Below are positions 14,989-24,322 of a stretch of 64,000 nucleotides of DNA, piece after piece; the stretch's first letter is position 1, and every line of letters begins with the position of its first letter. The notes under the pieces are model-generated. The model saw only the letters and a program-made list of their open reading frames with translations, was not told where the DNA came from and searched no databases. Location: positions 2,356,001 to 2,420,000 of the forward strand of contig NC_019678.1 of NCBI RefSeq assembly GCF_000316665.1, read 5' to 3'. The translations under genes were made by a program, and so were the position numbers. The stretch is from Rivularia sp. PCC 7116. GTDB lineage: Bacteria > Cyanobacteriota > Cyanobacteriia > Cyanobacteriales > Nostocaceae.

Positions 14989-15781
14989 AAGCCATCAACT
15001 TTTTTAGATTTGATTATCAGAGGTAGTTAAGTTTTAAATACCAACTCAACCCTACAACCAATCTATTACTTATTTCAGTATTAATTGTGTGCGTGCATTG
15101 AATCAATATAGTTTGATATAAAATATATCCATGACTACAAAACAATAAAGCAATTCTATGTTATCTCGCTGTATCGACTGCATATGTTTTAATGCTTTGT
15201 TTTGCTTGTCTATACTTCAACTGATTTATAATCAAGAATTTTTTTCTTAAAAGACTATTGATTTCAATATTTTAAGTTTTTATTTTTAAGTTTAAGAAAC
15301 CTTAAGAAAATAGCCTTCAAAAGGATGCGCTTTGAATTAAATCTTAATACAAATACTGGCATCAATTCTTTTCTGAAAACCATACTTGTCAACATATATT
15401 TTTGCATCTTTAATTATGGATAGTAATATTTGATGCCAAACGAATTATTGTTCAAAATTGTCTATGGTAGATACCAGATATAAATGCTTATTTATTACTT
15501 GTTAACTATAATTTTCGGTAATAAATTATTCATCAAGCTATTTGCAGGCTACTATAAGACTTGAAATCTAACTCAACTCTAGTAAAGAGATAAGTATTTA
15601 ATTGACTGTTTGAACGATAGAAAATATGTAAATCAAAAGTATTAAAATAGACCTATACATAAACAATTATGAATCATTCCAACTTTGGCGATCGCCTTTA
15701 TTTTGACATTAATAATGTTCATCGTTCAAGAGTTAATTATTCCTCCAGGAAATTACCAATTTTATCTAACAGTTTTCAATT
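14989..15781. other. AT-rich intergenic stretch without recognised genes
   Basis: About 790 bp between the D-glutamate cyclase-type operon and a small membrane-protein gene. It holds one HIP1 site near 15689 and no open frame, tRNA or clear hairpin. Promoters for the genes on either side must lie here. Confidence 0.7.
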
Positions 15782-16132
15782 ATGCATAATTTTTCTGAGA
15801 TAAATAAAGATGTACTATTAGCCCTGCTATTAGCTATTGCTTCAGGTGCTTTAATGGGAATAATTTCGCAAATTATAAAAGATATTTTTACTAAAATTAG
15901 AAATCAACCAGCAACAAGCAATATTTCCAAGTTAAAGTCTTATGCTGATGTTAGTTTTATGTTTGGAATACCAATGGGTATGATTGCTTTTATTGGTTTA
16001 ATATTTAATACAGCTACACCAATTAAAAACGTTAGAGAATTTGTCTTCCCCTATGTAATAATTGGAGGACCTTCAATAGTTTTAGTAATACAGATATTCC
16101 AAAATTTTGTATTTAAAAGTGAAGATAATTAA
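15782..16132 (+). CDS. Small membrane protein of unknown function
   Basis: A 116-residue protein with three likely transmembrane segments: residues about 11-31 (LLALLLAIASGALMGIIS), 55-75 (FMFGIPMGMIAFIGLIF) and 88-108 (FVFPYVIIGGPSIVLVIQIF), and a short charged tail. I do not recognise the family. The ATG at 15782 has no strong Shine-Dalgarno sequence. The next gene, convergent on the minus strand, is another small membrane protein; whether they are related in function is unknown. Confidence 0.6.
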   Translation: MHNFSEINKDVLLALLLAIASGALMGIISQIIKDIFTKIRNQPATSNISKLKSYADVSFMFGIPMGMIAFIGLIFNTATPIKNVREFVFPYVIIGGPSIVLVIQIFQNFVFKSEDN

Positions 16133-16139
16133 CGTTGTA

Positions 16140-16195
16140 ACGTATTAACGTAGGGTGTGTTGTCACGGAGTGCAACGCACCATCATAAAAGATAA
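16140..16195. repeat. GTAGGGTGTGTT dispersed repeat
   Basis: TAGGGTGTGTTGTCACGGAG followed by a complementary AACGCACC. An almost identical copy is at 30270-30310. Confidence 0.75.
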
Positions 16196-16202
16196 TTATT
16201 AA

Positions 16203-16634
16203 TTAATTATCACCGGCAACTTCACTATCTGGTTTCTTAGAAAACAACTTTGAATATCCAAATACAAGGGAATTCGATAAGATTGTGGAGACTATTAACA
16301 ACGCTGAGTAAATAACAATCATTTGTATGGGCTTCGACTCAGCATAATTAAAACCATAAAATATTACACCAAGCAAAAGTCCATAGGTAAAACCGGAAAT
16401 CAAACACTGCTTGATAATTTCTCTAAAACTTGCAATATTTTTCTTTCTCACAACTATTGCAAAGAAGCTATCGATAGCACTGACGGAAGCAGCAGAAAAA
16501 ATTCCAGCAGATGCAGCAGTTATAACAATTTTTGCAGATAACACGATTGGAATATTTTTAATCTTGGTACATAAATATAATCCCACAACAATGCTATTAA
16601 TGAAGCGTTTGATTGCGTGAGTGTTAGATTCCAA
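16203..16634 (-). CDS. Small multi-pass membrane protein of unknown function
   Basis: A 143-residue protein with about four hydrophobic segments: near residues 12-22, 30-60, 78-95 and 104-126. The N-terminus (MESNTHAIKRF) and C-terminus (KLFSKKPDSEVAGDN) are charged. It is Ser/Ile rich, with no motif that I recognise. It is convergent with the preceding small membrane protein gene and followed upstream by a GAGACGT palindrome. Confidence 0.6.
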   Translation of the reverse strand: MESNTHAIKRFINSIVVGLYLCTKIKNIPIVLSAKIVITAASAGIFSAASVSAIDSFFAIVVRKKNIASFREIIKQCLISGFTYGLLLGVIFYGFNYAESKPIQMIVIYSALLIVSTILSNSLVFGYSKLFSKKPDSEVAGDN

Positions 16635-16639
16635 AATTA

Positions 16640-16666
16640 TAGAGACGTCTTTATATTACGTCTCTA
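16640..16666. repeat. GAGACGT palindromic repeat
   Basis: Inverted repeat TAGAGACGT / ACGTCTCTA, one of four related copies in the window. Confidence 0.7.
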
Positions 16667-16689
16667 CACAATTTGAAAAATAGATATTA

Positions 16690-17154
16690 TTAATCCTGCG
16701 ATTCGCGATACCCATAAAAGTTAACGCTGTAATCTGTAATTTTCACTCCTGTCTTCTCTTCTACATAACGAAGCACTTCTTGAGGTAATTCCAGATGAAC
16801 GTCTAAAATTTGATTTGTGTCCAAACAATTTACATGAGAGTGGGAATCGCTAATATTTCCGTACAAACGCCCATCGCAGCGTTCAATACATTCGATAATA
16901 CCCCCGCTTGATAGGGCTTCTAAATTCTGGTAAACAGATGTATGTCCAATTTCTTTACCTTCCTGATTCAGCCTATCGTAGATTTCACGAGCGGAAAGGT
17001 GTTCGTTTGCTTTCCACAATAACTCTAAAATGTAACGACGTTGACGACTAACTCGCATTCCCTGAGTTTGACATCTTTCCAATGCGTCTTCTAACGAACG
17101 AATCGGGTTTGTAGATAATGTTTGTTTTTGCATATTAGTAGTTATTACTATCAA
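16690..17154 (-). CDS. furC: Fur-family metal/peroxide-responsive regulator, FurC (PerR-like)
   Basis: A Fur-family repressor of 154 residues, or 147 if translation begins at the second Met (MQKQTLSTNPIRSLEDALERC), which I favour from family alignment. The winged-helix DNA-binding part includes RVSRQRRYILELLW and GHTSVYQNLEAL. The metal-binding region contains ISDSHSHVNCLDTNQILDV. The sequence is close to my memory of Anabaena FurC, described as the PerR-type regulator of the peroxide response. No C-terminal CxxC pair is present. It stands alone; the 750 bp upstream probably carry its promoter, and autoregulation is common in the family. Confidence 0.82.
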   Translation of the reverse strand: MIVITTNMQKQTLSTNPIRSLEDALERCQTQGMRVSRQRRYILELLWKANEHLSAREIYDRLNQEGKEIGHTSVYQNLEALSSGGIIECIERCDGRLYGNISDSHSHVNCLDTNQILDVHLELPQEVLRYVEEKTGVKITDYSVNFYGYRESQD

Positions 17155-17909
17155 AGTTTATTTTTTGGTTCATAGATGCAAAAATTAAAGTAACCCTACA
17201 CATTATCCTTGACTCACAATTTCTGGCTTTACATCTATAAGGATGCAGTTGATAGGAGATACTTCCTTTATGTTTCTAAAAGTCTAGTTTGTCACCAGTT
17301 ATTTAAAATAAACTCATTACCACTTTAGCTTAAAATCACTGCAAACGTCTACTTAAGGGCTAAATTTGGTATCAAAGCTAAATAATTAAACGAAGGAAGA
17401 GCCGAAGTTGGTTGGAATTGTGATGGGGGTTTGAACAAGGCGGTTCGTCACAAAGAATACTCTGTCCGCCGACACGCCGCCCAAGCCATTCACGCGGAGC
17501 GTGGGAGGTATCTTTCACGGCTTTGTTGCCTCTTAATTCAACCCATATGTTTAGTTAAATCATTTACAGCATTTACGTTATTGTCATAGCTATTTGTCGG
17601 TGCGTGAAGGTACAAGTTTTATTACTACCTGCAATTTTTCTCATAGCTTCGTATAACAGCACCGTTTGCGTAATTACCAATTACCAATTACCAATTACCC
17701 ATGAACCTGTGGTTATTACTGAAGACAAAGATTGAGAAAATGCTTTTTCAGTATATCTACTTATTCTCATATTCTATAGTGAATTTACATAATGTCAGGA
17801 ATAAGCTCGAAAAAGTTTTCTAATAAATCAGCACATCTACTTAGCGGTATTCTCTGAGATTAAAAAATCAGCTAATAACCGTAATTCAAATTTTCTACTT
17901 GAAGCCAGG
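17155..17909. other. Long intergenic region upstream of the propeller subtilase
   Basis: About 755 bp. It contains a GC-richer island at 17440-17530 (ACGCCGCCC, CGCGGAGCGTGGGAG) of the kind left by dispersed repeats, an ATTACCA STRR at 17677-17700, and otherwise AT-rich DNA. No gene is supported. Confidence 0.6.
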
Positions 17910-17918
17910 GTGATAAAA

Positions 17919-20159
17919 ATGCAGAGCAATGAAAATCCGAATATGAACAGTTTTAATAATTCTCCTCGCAGAATGCCCTCCTTAGATATGAATTCTCCAT
18001 CCGCACCGCATGGAATGCCTAGCAGCGATATGGATGCTGCTTCATCTTACGGACATATGCAGAAAGTATTGGTAGAGTTGCGCGTACCTAGCAATCAAGG
18101 TGTATTGGAAGCATCTCGCACCGCCGCACAAATAAATGTAGGAAGTTTCAGATTTGATACTAGCTACGAACCGATAACAGTTAATCCCAGTAGCGAGAAT
18201 GTATCTACTATCAGAGCCAACAATGAAGATACAGTTATCGTGCGCGGGATCGTAGAAGAAAACGATATTCAACAGTTAGAGTCACAATCTAATGTAGTAA
18301 AAGTTTATAAGGATACCCCCATTGCACCTTTTAATACTGCATTATTAGAAAAAGATAAAGATTTAGTCGCACCAACTGATGGAGCGCAAGATTGTCCCAT
18401 TGGTACTTGTGACTGCTCGCCGACAACAGCCAAGGGAACTATGGCTGATGTGGCTAAGTACTTTGGTGTAGATCAAATTTGGGCGGCTGGATTCAAAGGG
18501 GAAGGTGTTGTTGTTGGCGTTGTGGATGGTGGTATAACCGCTGAAGGGCGCGATTGTGGCCCATCAGAAACCATTCGGCGGGTGAAAAACGTTATTGGTG
18601 GACCTACATCCGATTGGGGAACAACTGCCAAGGATTGGGGAGAACACGGCAATATGTCGGCTACTGATGTATTGGGAATGGCACCTGCTGCTAAACTTTA
18701 CGATTGCCGGATTGCTGGCGGTGACGCTGTATCTAATGCTTTAAAAGTATTTGATTGGGCAATTAAACAGTATCAAACCGATGGTACTCCTCAAATTCTG
18801 ACTAATAGTTGGGGGATTTACCAAGAAAGCTGGGATGAATTTTATGCTAATAATCCGGAACATCCTTTTACCCGTAAAGTTGTCGAAGCCATCGAACAAG
18901 GTATTTTAGTTTTGTTCGCAGCAGGTAACTGTGGAGGTAGCTGCCCTTCTCAAAGATGCGGAACTGATTTTGGCTCCGGTAAAAGTATCTGGGGTGCAAA
19001 CGGACATCCTTTGGTGATGACAGTTGGTGCTGTTAATAAGGAAGAACAGTTTATTGGCTACAGCAGTCAGGGACCTGCATCTTTAGATCCCAATAAGCCA
19101 GATTTTTGTTCTGTAAGTCATTTTAAAGGTTACTTTGCCAGCGATAACGGTACTTCTGCGGCTTGTCCGATTGCTGCTGGTGTAGTTGCGCTACTTAAAC
19201 AGGCAAAGTCCGATTTAGATCAACAAGAAGCCAAGGAACTCCTCAGAAATACGGCTAAAAATATTGGCGATCCTGGTTTTGACTATCATTCCGGTGCGGG
19301 AATAATTCAAGCAAAAGCAGCCTTCGATGAACTTTTACCCCAACAGCCGAAATGGCACGAGTGGGAAAGTTGGGGAGGCAACAGTTTTTATGCACCTGCG
19401 GCGGTTTCTTCTGGCGAACATCATTTAGATGCGTTTATCGTTGGTGGTGACAGTGCTATTTATCGTAAATCTTGGCATGAAGATAAAAATCCTGGCGAGT
19501 GGGAAAAACTAGACGGGTTTAGTTTGGGAAGCCCTGGGGTATTATCCCGCAATCAAAATATTGAATTATTTATTATTTCCCAAGAGCGTACAATCCAACG
19601 TAAATGTTGGGATGGAAAGTCTTGGGGAGAATGGGAAGACTTGGGTGGTTTATGCAAGCACGGTGTTGCTGCTACTAGTTGGGGAAATGACAGATTAGAT
19701 ATATTTAGCGTTGCTGCCGACAATGCCGTTTGGCACAAATTCTGGGATGGAAGTAGCTGGAGTGAATGGCTTTCTTTGGGTGGCATAAGTTTGGGTGCCC
19801 CAGCAGCAGTTTCTACCGATGATAATTCTATTGACGTATTGATCAGAGGTTGCGATGGCGCTATATATCGCAAAACTTGGAATGGTACCTCCTGGAGCAG
19901 CAACTGGGAAAGCTTGGGCGGTTTGTGGGCATACTCCCCCGCAGTCACTTCTATAAATGGCGATCGCCTTGATGTTTTTGCAGTCGGTACTGATAACAAG
20001 CTATACCGCAAAGTATGCATTCAATCTAGCTGGGGAGAATGGGAAAATCTCGGTGGAGCATCACTTTCCGCACCTGCTGCCGTATCCTGGGGACAAAATC
20101 GCATCGATATATTTGCCGTTGGTGGCGATAATGCCGTGTATCACAAATGGCTGAGTTAA
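17919..20159 (+). CDS. Subtilisin-family serine protease with C-terminal propeller-type lectin-like repeats
   Basis: About 746 residues. The S8 peptidase core carries Asp near 203 (VVDGGI), His near 243 (GEHGN) and Ser near 413 (GTSAACPIAAGV), the complete triad. Residues about 485-746 are five or more repeats of about 45-50 residues (W-GEWE-LGG, APAAVS, D-FAVGGDNAVYRK), typical of a PLL/tectonin-like beta-propeller that often binds sugars. The N-terminus is Met/Ser/Pro rich with no signal peptide, and residues about 45-130 look like a propeptide (VLVELRVPSN). I choose the ATG at 17919, after AGGGTGAT, over the upstream in-frame GTG. An inserted pair CPIGTCDC precedes the catalytic part. Substrate and location are unknown; a recognition-coupled protease is inferred. 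Confidence 0.85.
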   Translation: MQSNENPNMNSFNNSPRRMPSLDMNSPSAPHGMPSSDMDAASSYGHMQKVLVELRVPSNQGVLEASRTAAQINVGSFRFDTSYEPITVNPSSENVSTIRANNEDTVIVRGIVEENDIQQLESQSNVVKVYKDTPIAPFNTALLEKDKDLVAPTDGAQDCPIGTCDCSPTTAKGTMADVAKYFGVDQIWAAGFKGEGVVVGVVDGGITAEGRDCGPSETIRRVKNVIGGPTSDWGTTAKDWGEHGNMSATDVLGMAPAAKLYDCRIAGGDAVSNALKVFDWAIKQYQTDGTPQILTNSWGIYQESWDEFYANNPEHPFTRKVVEAIEQGILVLFAAGNCGGSCPSQRCGTDFGSGKSIWGANGHPLVMTVGAVNKEEQFIGYSSQGPASLDPNKPDFCSVSHFKGYFASDNGTSAACPIAAGVVALLKQAKSDLDQQEAKELLRNTAKNIGDPGFDYHSGAGIIQAKAAFDELLPQQPKWHEWESWGGNSFYAPAAVSSGEHHLDAFIVGGDSAIYRKSWHEDKNPGEWEKLDGFSLGSPGVLSRNQNIELFIISQERTIQRKCWDGKSWGEWEDLGGLCKHGVAATSWGNDRLDIFSVAADNAVWHKFWDGSSWSEWLSLGGISLGAPAAVSTDDNSIDVLIRGCDGAIYRKTWNGTSWSSNWESLGGLWAYSPAVTSINGDRLDVFAVGTDNKLYRKVCIQSSWGEWENLGGASLSAPAAVSWGQNRIDIFAVGGDNAVYHKWLS

Positions 20160-20464
20160 GTTAATTGGGAGTTGGGAATTGGGCATTGGGCATAGGGCAT
20201 TGGGCATTGGGGTAATGTGATAATGATTTTTGATTTTCTTCCTCACCGGGAAAACATTTATGGTTTGAAGCCCCCGGATTCATCCGTGGATGTCAACTAC
20301 GCGAAGTTGAAGCCCCTAAATTTCATTTATGGGGCATCAATTACGAATTACGAATTACGAATTATGAATTATGCTCACTCCCTCCCTCACTCTCCCTCCT
20401 CTCATTTTCGATCCAAAATACTAATTGGTGTTAGTGTAAAATGTCGTAGCTCAATAAGACGGCA
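20160..20464. repeat. STRR and dispersed repeat between subtilase and crr6
   Basis: ATTGGGA/CATTGGG heptamers at 20163-20212, a degenerate GAAGCCCC repeat at 20268-20330 (GCGAAGTTGAAGCCCC), and ATTACGA units at 20339-20362. No gene. Confidence 0.7.
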
Positions 20465-20938
20465 ATGACTTTAACCATTCCAATTCCTGGTAGCTCTATC
20501 AACAGCTTAGATTTGTCACCTGCTGTAACAGCAATTGATAAAATCCTTGCAGAGAATAATATTGCTTCCAACGAACAACAACTACGTTTAGATCTTCAAT
20601 ACGAATTAGAAGAGGGAGATCCACGGGAACTTTCGGAGATTCCAGAAGTAAGATTGTGGTTTATCCGATTGGATGCAAAATACCCGTGGCTTCCATTTTT
20701 ATTAGATTGGCAATCTGGGGAATTTGTCCGTTATGCAGCAATGTTAATTCCACATCAATTTAGCTCTAAAGAAGGCATTCAATACAATCCCGAAGCTTTA
20801 GAAATTTTTCTCATGCAAAAAACCTTTGTTTTAAAGGATTGGCTAGAAAAACATAACATTCCCAGTCAATCCCGCATTAAGTCAATGGCAAAATTGCTGG
20901 GTTACGACTTAGATGACGAACTATTTGCAATGCTTTAA
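20465..20938 (+). CDS. crr6: CRR6-family NDH-1 (NdhI) assembly factor
   Basis: A 157-residue protein whose central part (EVRLWFIRLDAKYPWLPFLLDW, then PHQFSSKEGIQYNPEALEIFLMQK) matches the CRR6 / DUF1817 family. In plants CRR6 is a stromal factor needed to build the NDH complex, acting on NdhI; the cyanobacterial homologue serves NDH-1 hydrophilic-arm assembly. No signal or membrane segment, so soluble. A strong terminator follows. The name is recognised from family memory. Confidence 0.8.
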   Translation: MTLTIPIPGSSINSLDLSPAVTAIDKILAENNIASNEQQLRLDLQYELEEGDPRELSEIPEVRLWFIRLDAKYPWLPFLLDWQSGEFVRYAAMLIPHQFSSKEGIQYNPEALEIFLMQKTFVLKDWLEKHNIPSQSRIKSMAKLLGYDLDDELFAML

Positions 20939-20960
20939 CTTGTTAGCTTCCCATATCAAT

Positions 20961-20993
20961 AAAAAACCCAGTTTTTTTTAAAACTGGGTTTTC
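20961..20993 (+). terminator. Rho-independent terminator after crr6
   Basis: AAAACCCAGTTT / AAACTGGGTTTT inverted repeat with T-rich DNA on both sides; it may also serve the convergent gene at 21036. Confidence 0.85.
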
Positions 20994-21035
20994 AGTCTAT
21001 GTTTATTTTTTATAATTCGTAGCTAAAGTACTATA

Positions 21036-21806
21036 TTAATTTTGCTCAATACGCGATATCAAACTTAATGCCGTATTAAAAGCATACTCAACAGCTTTTG
21101 ATTTAGTTGGTAAAGCAGCTTGCCAAATACGATAATCGTTATATTCAATAATTAATTTAGCCATATCATCGATACTTACTCTATTTAAAATATCGTATTG
21201 GGCTGATTCAAAATCCTCTAATTTCTTACCACTTTCGATAATTTCTTTTCCAGCCTGGATAAATTCATCTAAAATTATTTGTGCGTAACGCTTTCCCGCA
21301 CCTTGAGCAAATACACAAGTAGATTTCAACGCCTTATATTCTTCAAATAAAACATCTGCTATTTTGTGCCCTACTAATTTATTCCAATTTAATGGCAGTT
21401 CAATATCTAAACAATCACTATCAGTATATCTATATTGTAAATACTCATATATATCTAAAGCCGATGTCTCTATTTTCTTACCGGCAAACAGTTCTCTCAA
21501 AGTTTGAATGCTTGTATTAAAAGAAGAATCAGAGAATACGCCTTCTTCACCTTCAGGGCAGTCATAAACCATATATGTCCAAATCCCAGCGCTGGAAGTA
21601 TCGCTATTTACAGCTTGATAAAACGCGATAGTTCCATCTTCTTCACTTTCAAAGTATGCGCTGTTTGTATCAGTAAATTTCCATAAAGGTATATTGCGAG
21701 AAGCAAGAATAATTTTTTTATAAATACCTGTTAAATGGTGAGGTTGAGTCTCAACCTGGATATAACGCTTTTTAGTAACAACTAAGCTATGTAACCGAAT
21801 CGCCAT
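21036..21806 (-). CDS. Hypothetical protein of unknown function
   Basis: A 256-residue soluble protein with no motif that I recognise. It starts MAIRLHSLVVTKKRYIQVETQ and has an aromatic-rich N-terminal half (FESEEDGTIAFYQAV, WTYMVYDCPEGEEG) and a helical C-terminal half (YAQIILDEFIQAGKEIIESG, VEYAFNTALSLISRIEQN). The long, composition-normal frame and clean borders support a real gene. It converges on crr6 and shares the terminator region. Confidence 0.7.
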   Translation of the reverse strand: MAIRLHSLVVTKKRYIQVETQPHHLTGIYKKIILASRNIPLWKFTDTNSAYFESEEDGTIAFYQAVNSDTSSAGIWTYMVYDCPEGEEGVFSDSSFNTSIQTLRELFAGKKIETSALDIYEYLQYRYTDSDCLDIELPLNWNKLVGHKIADVLFEEYKALKSTCVFAQGAGKRYAQIILDEFIQAGKEIIESGKKLEDFESAQYDILNRVSIDDMAKLIIEYNDYRIWQAALPTKSKAVEYAFNTALSLISRIEQN

Positions 21807-21877
21807 TATTTTTTCCTTATATTTCGTGAATCATTTACAAAGGTGATTGCACCTACTTAACAGCTAGAGAGAAGTTC

Positions 21878-22030
21878 ATGCAAAAGAATTTATCGCTTTT
21901 ACCTCTATTTGTACATCTTTCACAGGGAATAGTGTTTGTATCAATTGCCTACTTTTCTTTAATAATGTCAGTTTATTTGCCATTAGTTGCTAATAGTAAA
22001 GACTTGGTATCAACTTTCAATAGACATTGA
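21878..22030 (+). CDS. Possible small membrane peptide
   Basis: A 50-residue frame (MQKNLSLLPLFVHLSQGIVF ... STFNRH) with one hydrophobic segment, preceded by AGAGAGAAG about 5 bp before the ATG. There is no known family and the surrounding DNA is AT-rich, so it may be chance. It begins 72 bp from the start of the divergent hypothetical gene. Confidence 0.3.
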   Translation: MQKNLSLLPLFVHLSQGIVFVSIAYFSLIMSVYLPLVANSKDLVSTFNRH

Positions 22031-23040
22031 TAAATAAAGGTTACAAAACTTCAAACTAGCTGTTAACTTTAAAACCTTCTATGGTTTGGATATTGAATTT
22101 AAATAAGAGAGGCTGGCTTAAATATTTTCTATATCTAAGCCCACAATTTCTTTCATATTTGCCAATTTCAACTACTAATTCATATGTATTACTGCGATGC
22201 AGTTTAACTACTAATGATGGTTAGAATTTGGCATAAAATAAACTGGTTTTTTTAGCCTTCTTATTTATCATTCCCCAAAATGATATGGAACTAACATTCT
22301 GACTAAAAAAAAAATTGTTTTTTTTCAAGAGCTTATTAACATTGGTTTCTAGCAACTGTATAAAGATGAAAAGAAAAAAATATTCCTAAACAGTTTTGTT
22401 AGCCATATAACATCTTGCAATTAAATGTATTTTGTTTAACATTCGGAGCTTCAACTTATCAAAGTTTTCTTCTTAAGAATAAAAAATCTATTAGTTAAGA
22501 AAACATTGGACTAGGTTTTATAGCTTAATAGATACTTATGTTTTTAGCTTGAGGGGTAAAACCCCCTTAAATTCCTAAAACGTTTACAAACCAAGACTAT
22601 TCAAGTTTATGTATATTTATTTTTTGATACATTTCTTTGCCTAACAATGTTACTTTTGTATAGAGTCAAACTATGTATCAAAATAATATTTGCTGTAAGC
22701 GAAAAAAGTTTTTTTCTTAAAAGCATTGTTATTGTATTCAAACATACAATCTTTTTTCACAAAAGTGTTTTGTAAAACATTAATTATCTTGTTACGCAGT
22801 ACGAATTATTTTATCAAATTTAATTATAAGTTAACCATCAGATAATGAAAAATTAATAATGCTTCTGAAAGAATAATCTGTATTAAAAATAGCTTAAAAT
22901 CCTACGATTGTAAATAAATAGCTTTTAAAAAACCTTGCCTAATTGATTAAAAATATTTGTATTTTAAACTACAAATAAAATAGTCTTTAGACAGTAGATT
23001 AACTGGAAAAAAAATTTATCAATAAAACCAATTAACAAAA
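22031..23040. other. Gene-poor AT-rich region
   Basis: About 1 kb of very AT-rich DNA without a supportable gene. It contains many short A/T runs and a small GGGGTAAAACCCCC hairpin (22553-22566). I see no tRNA, tandem repeat or protein remnant. Confidence 0.65.
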
Positions 23041-23043
23041 AGA

Positions 23044-23072
23044 TGACACTAGGCATTTACCTGATACCTAGT
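23044..23072 (-). terminator. Terminator of the family 9 glycosyltransferase gene
   Basis: Exact inverted repeat CACTAGG / CCTAGTG with a 13-bp loop. Read on the minus strand it is followed by TCATCTTTTT, a T-rich tail. Confidence 0.75.
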
Positions 23073-23131
23073 GCCGTGCATTTTATATGAAAATTACCTT
23101 TCTGAGCTTTATATAAGTCAGATTTTTTAGT

Positions 23132-24073
23132 TTAACCTTGCCAAACCTTTTCTAAAATGGTTTTTGGCTGAATATCCTCGATAGAACCACTAGGAGATTT
23201 AACAGCCAGGAATTTATCACTTTTAGGTAGTAATTTAATTGGTTCGCCCGAGCCGAATAAAGCAATAGTGTAAGTTTGCAAAAATACAGCAAGCTGCATG
23301 GGCGCACTATTAGTACACAACATTAAATTAGCTCCGGCAATAATGGCTGCAAGCCTACCAACATTATTGGGAGAAGTTTCTTTAATATCTGGTATTTTTT
23401 CCGAAAGAGTACGCACAAAATTTTGATTATTGGGTTCAGAAGCAACTACCACGGGCATATCTGGCTGTTTTTCCCTAAAATCTTTGATGACAGTCAGCCA
23501 TTTATCCGCAGGATAAGCGGAATCGGCATCTTCAAAGGGACTGCAAACCAAAATATAGCCCGTATCGTTTACACCATTACGTAATTGTTCGGCAGTTGCC
23601 CAATCAATATCTGGTTTCGGAATATTGAGAGCTAGCTCCGGATAAGTGGAATTTATCCCCAACCCTTGGAGCAAATCGTTGTACATGTAGGCAGCGTATT
23701 GTTCTTCATTTCGGGGTATTAAGCAATTGAAAAACAAAGAATTATTGCCCTTGAAAGCAATCCGCGTATTTATACCAGTCAACCACAGCAGCAAACCGGT
23801 AATCCAGCTTTGTGACGAAGTAATTGCAACATCATACTCGCGATCGCGAATCATGCCGATTAAGTTACCAAAATCAGCCATACTATTGCGATCTTTAAAA
23901 TCAAAGGCTAGCACTTCCGAAACAGACTGACTCACTTGGTAAGCAGCCTTTGACGAAGGTTCGCACACCACATCAATTCGAGATGTATCGTACTTCTGCT
24001 TGAGATTGTCTAAAGTCGGAAAGAATAAAATTTGCTCGCCTATTCCACCAGGGACAAGGGCTACTATTCGCAT
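23132..24073 (-). CDS. Glycosyltransferase family 9 protein (heptosyltransferase-like)
   Basis: A 313-residue protein with the GT9 pattern: N-terminal MRIVALVPGGIGEQILFFPTL, a middle TNTRIAF-like region, and a C-terminal nucleotide-sugar site (VCSPFEDADSAYPADKW, then GANLMLCTNSAPMQLAVFL and ALFGSGEP). GT9 enzymes add heptose or other sugars to lipopolysaccharide or related glycans; the donor here is not known. It is divergent from ispD across a 250-bp STRR region and ends with its own terminator. Confidence 0.87.
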   Translation of the reverse strand: MRIVALVPGGIGEQILFFPTLDNLKQKYDTSRIDVVCEPSSKAAYQVSQSVSEVLAFDFKDRNSMADFGNLIGMIRDREYDVAITSSQSWITGLLLWLTGINTRIAFKGNNSLFFNCLIPRNEEQYAAYMYNDLLQGLGINSTYPELALNIPKPDIDWATAEQLRNGVNDTGYILVCSPFEDADSAYPADKWLTVIKDFREKQPDMPVVVASEPNNQNFVRTLSEKIPDIKETSPNNVGRLAAIIAGANLMLCTNSAPMQLAVFLQTYTIALFGSGEPIKLLPKSDKFLAVKSPSGSIEDIQPKTILEKVWQG

Positions 24074-24118
24074 ATTGTTTAATTACGATTACTGGCTACT
24101 TATTTTAGGGGAAGATGA

Positions 24119-24258
24119 GTAATTAAGAATTGGGCATTGGGCATGGGGCATTGGGCATTGGGTATGGGGCATGGGGCATTGGGAGAGTAGTTAACTCCCT
24201 GCTTAATCAAAACTGCTAACTGCTCACTGCTCACTGTTCACTGTTCACTGTTAACTGT
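24119..24258. repeat. STRR block between glycosyltransferase gene and ispD
   Basis: CATTGGG/CATGGGG units at 24126-24181 followed by ACTGCTC / ACTGTTC units at 24212-24256. Confidence 0.88.
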
Positions 24259-24322
24259 CTTACCCATAGTGTGATAAAGAAAGATTATTAATTTAACTAA
24301 TTTCAATTGAGGATTCACTAAA

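Noticed and set aside
17440-17530. GC-rich block with possible protein remnant upstream of the subtilase
   Set aside because: Translation in six frames gives no convincing homology; it looks like dispersed repeat DNA.
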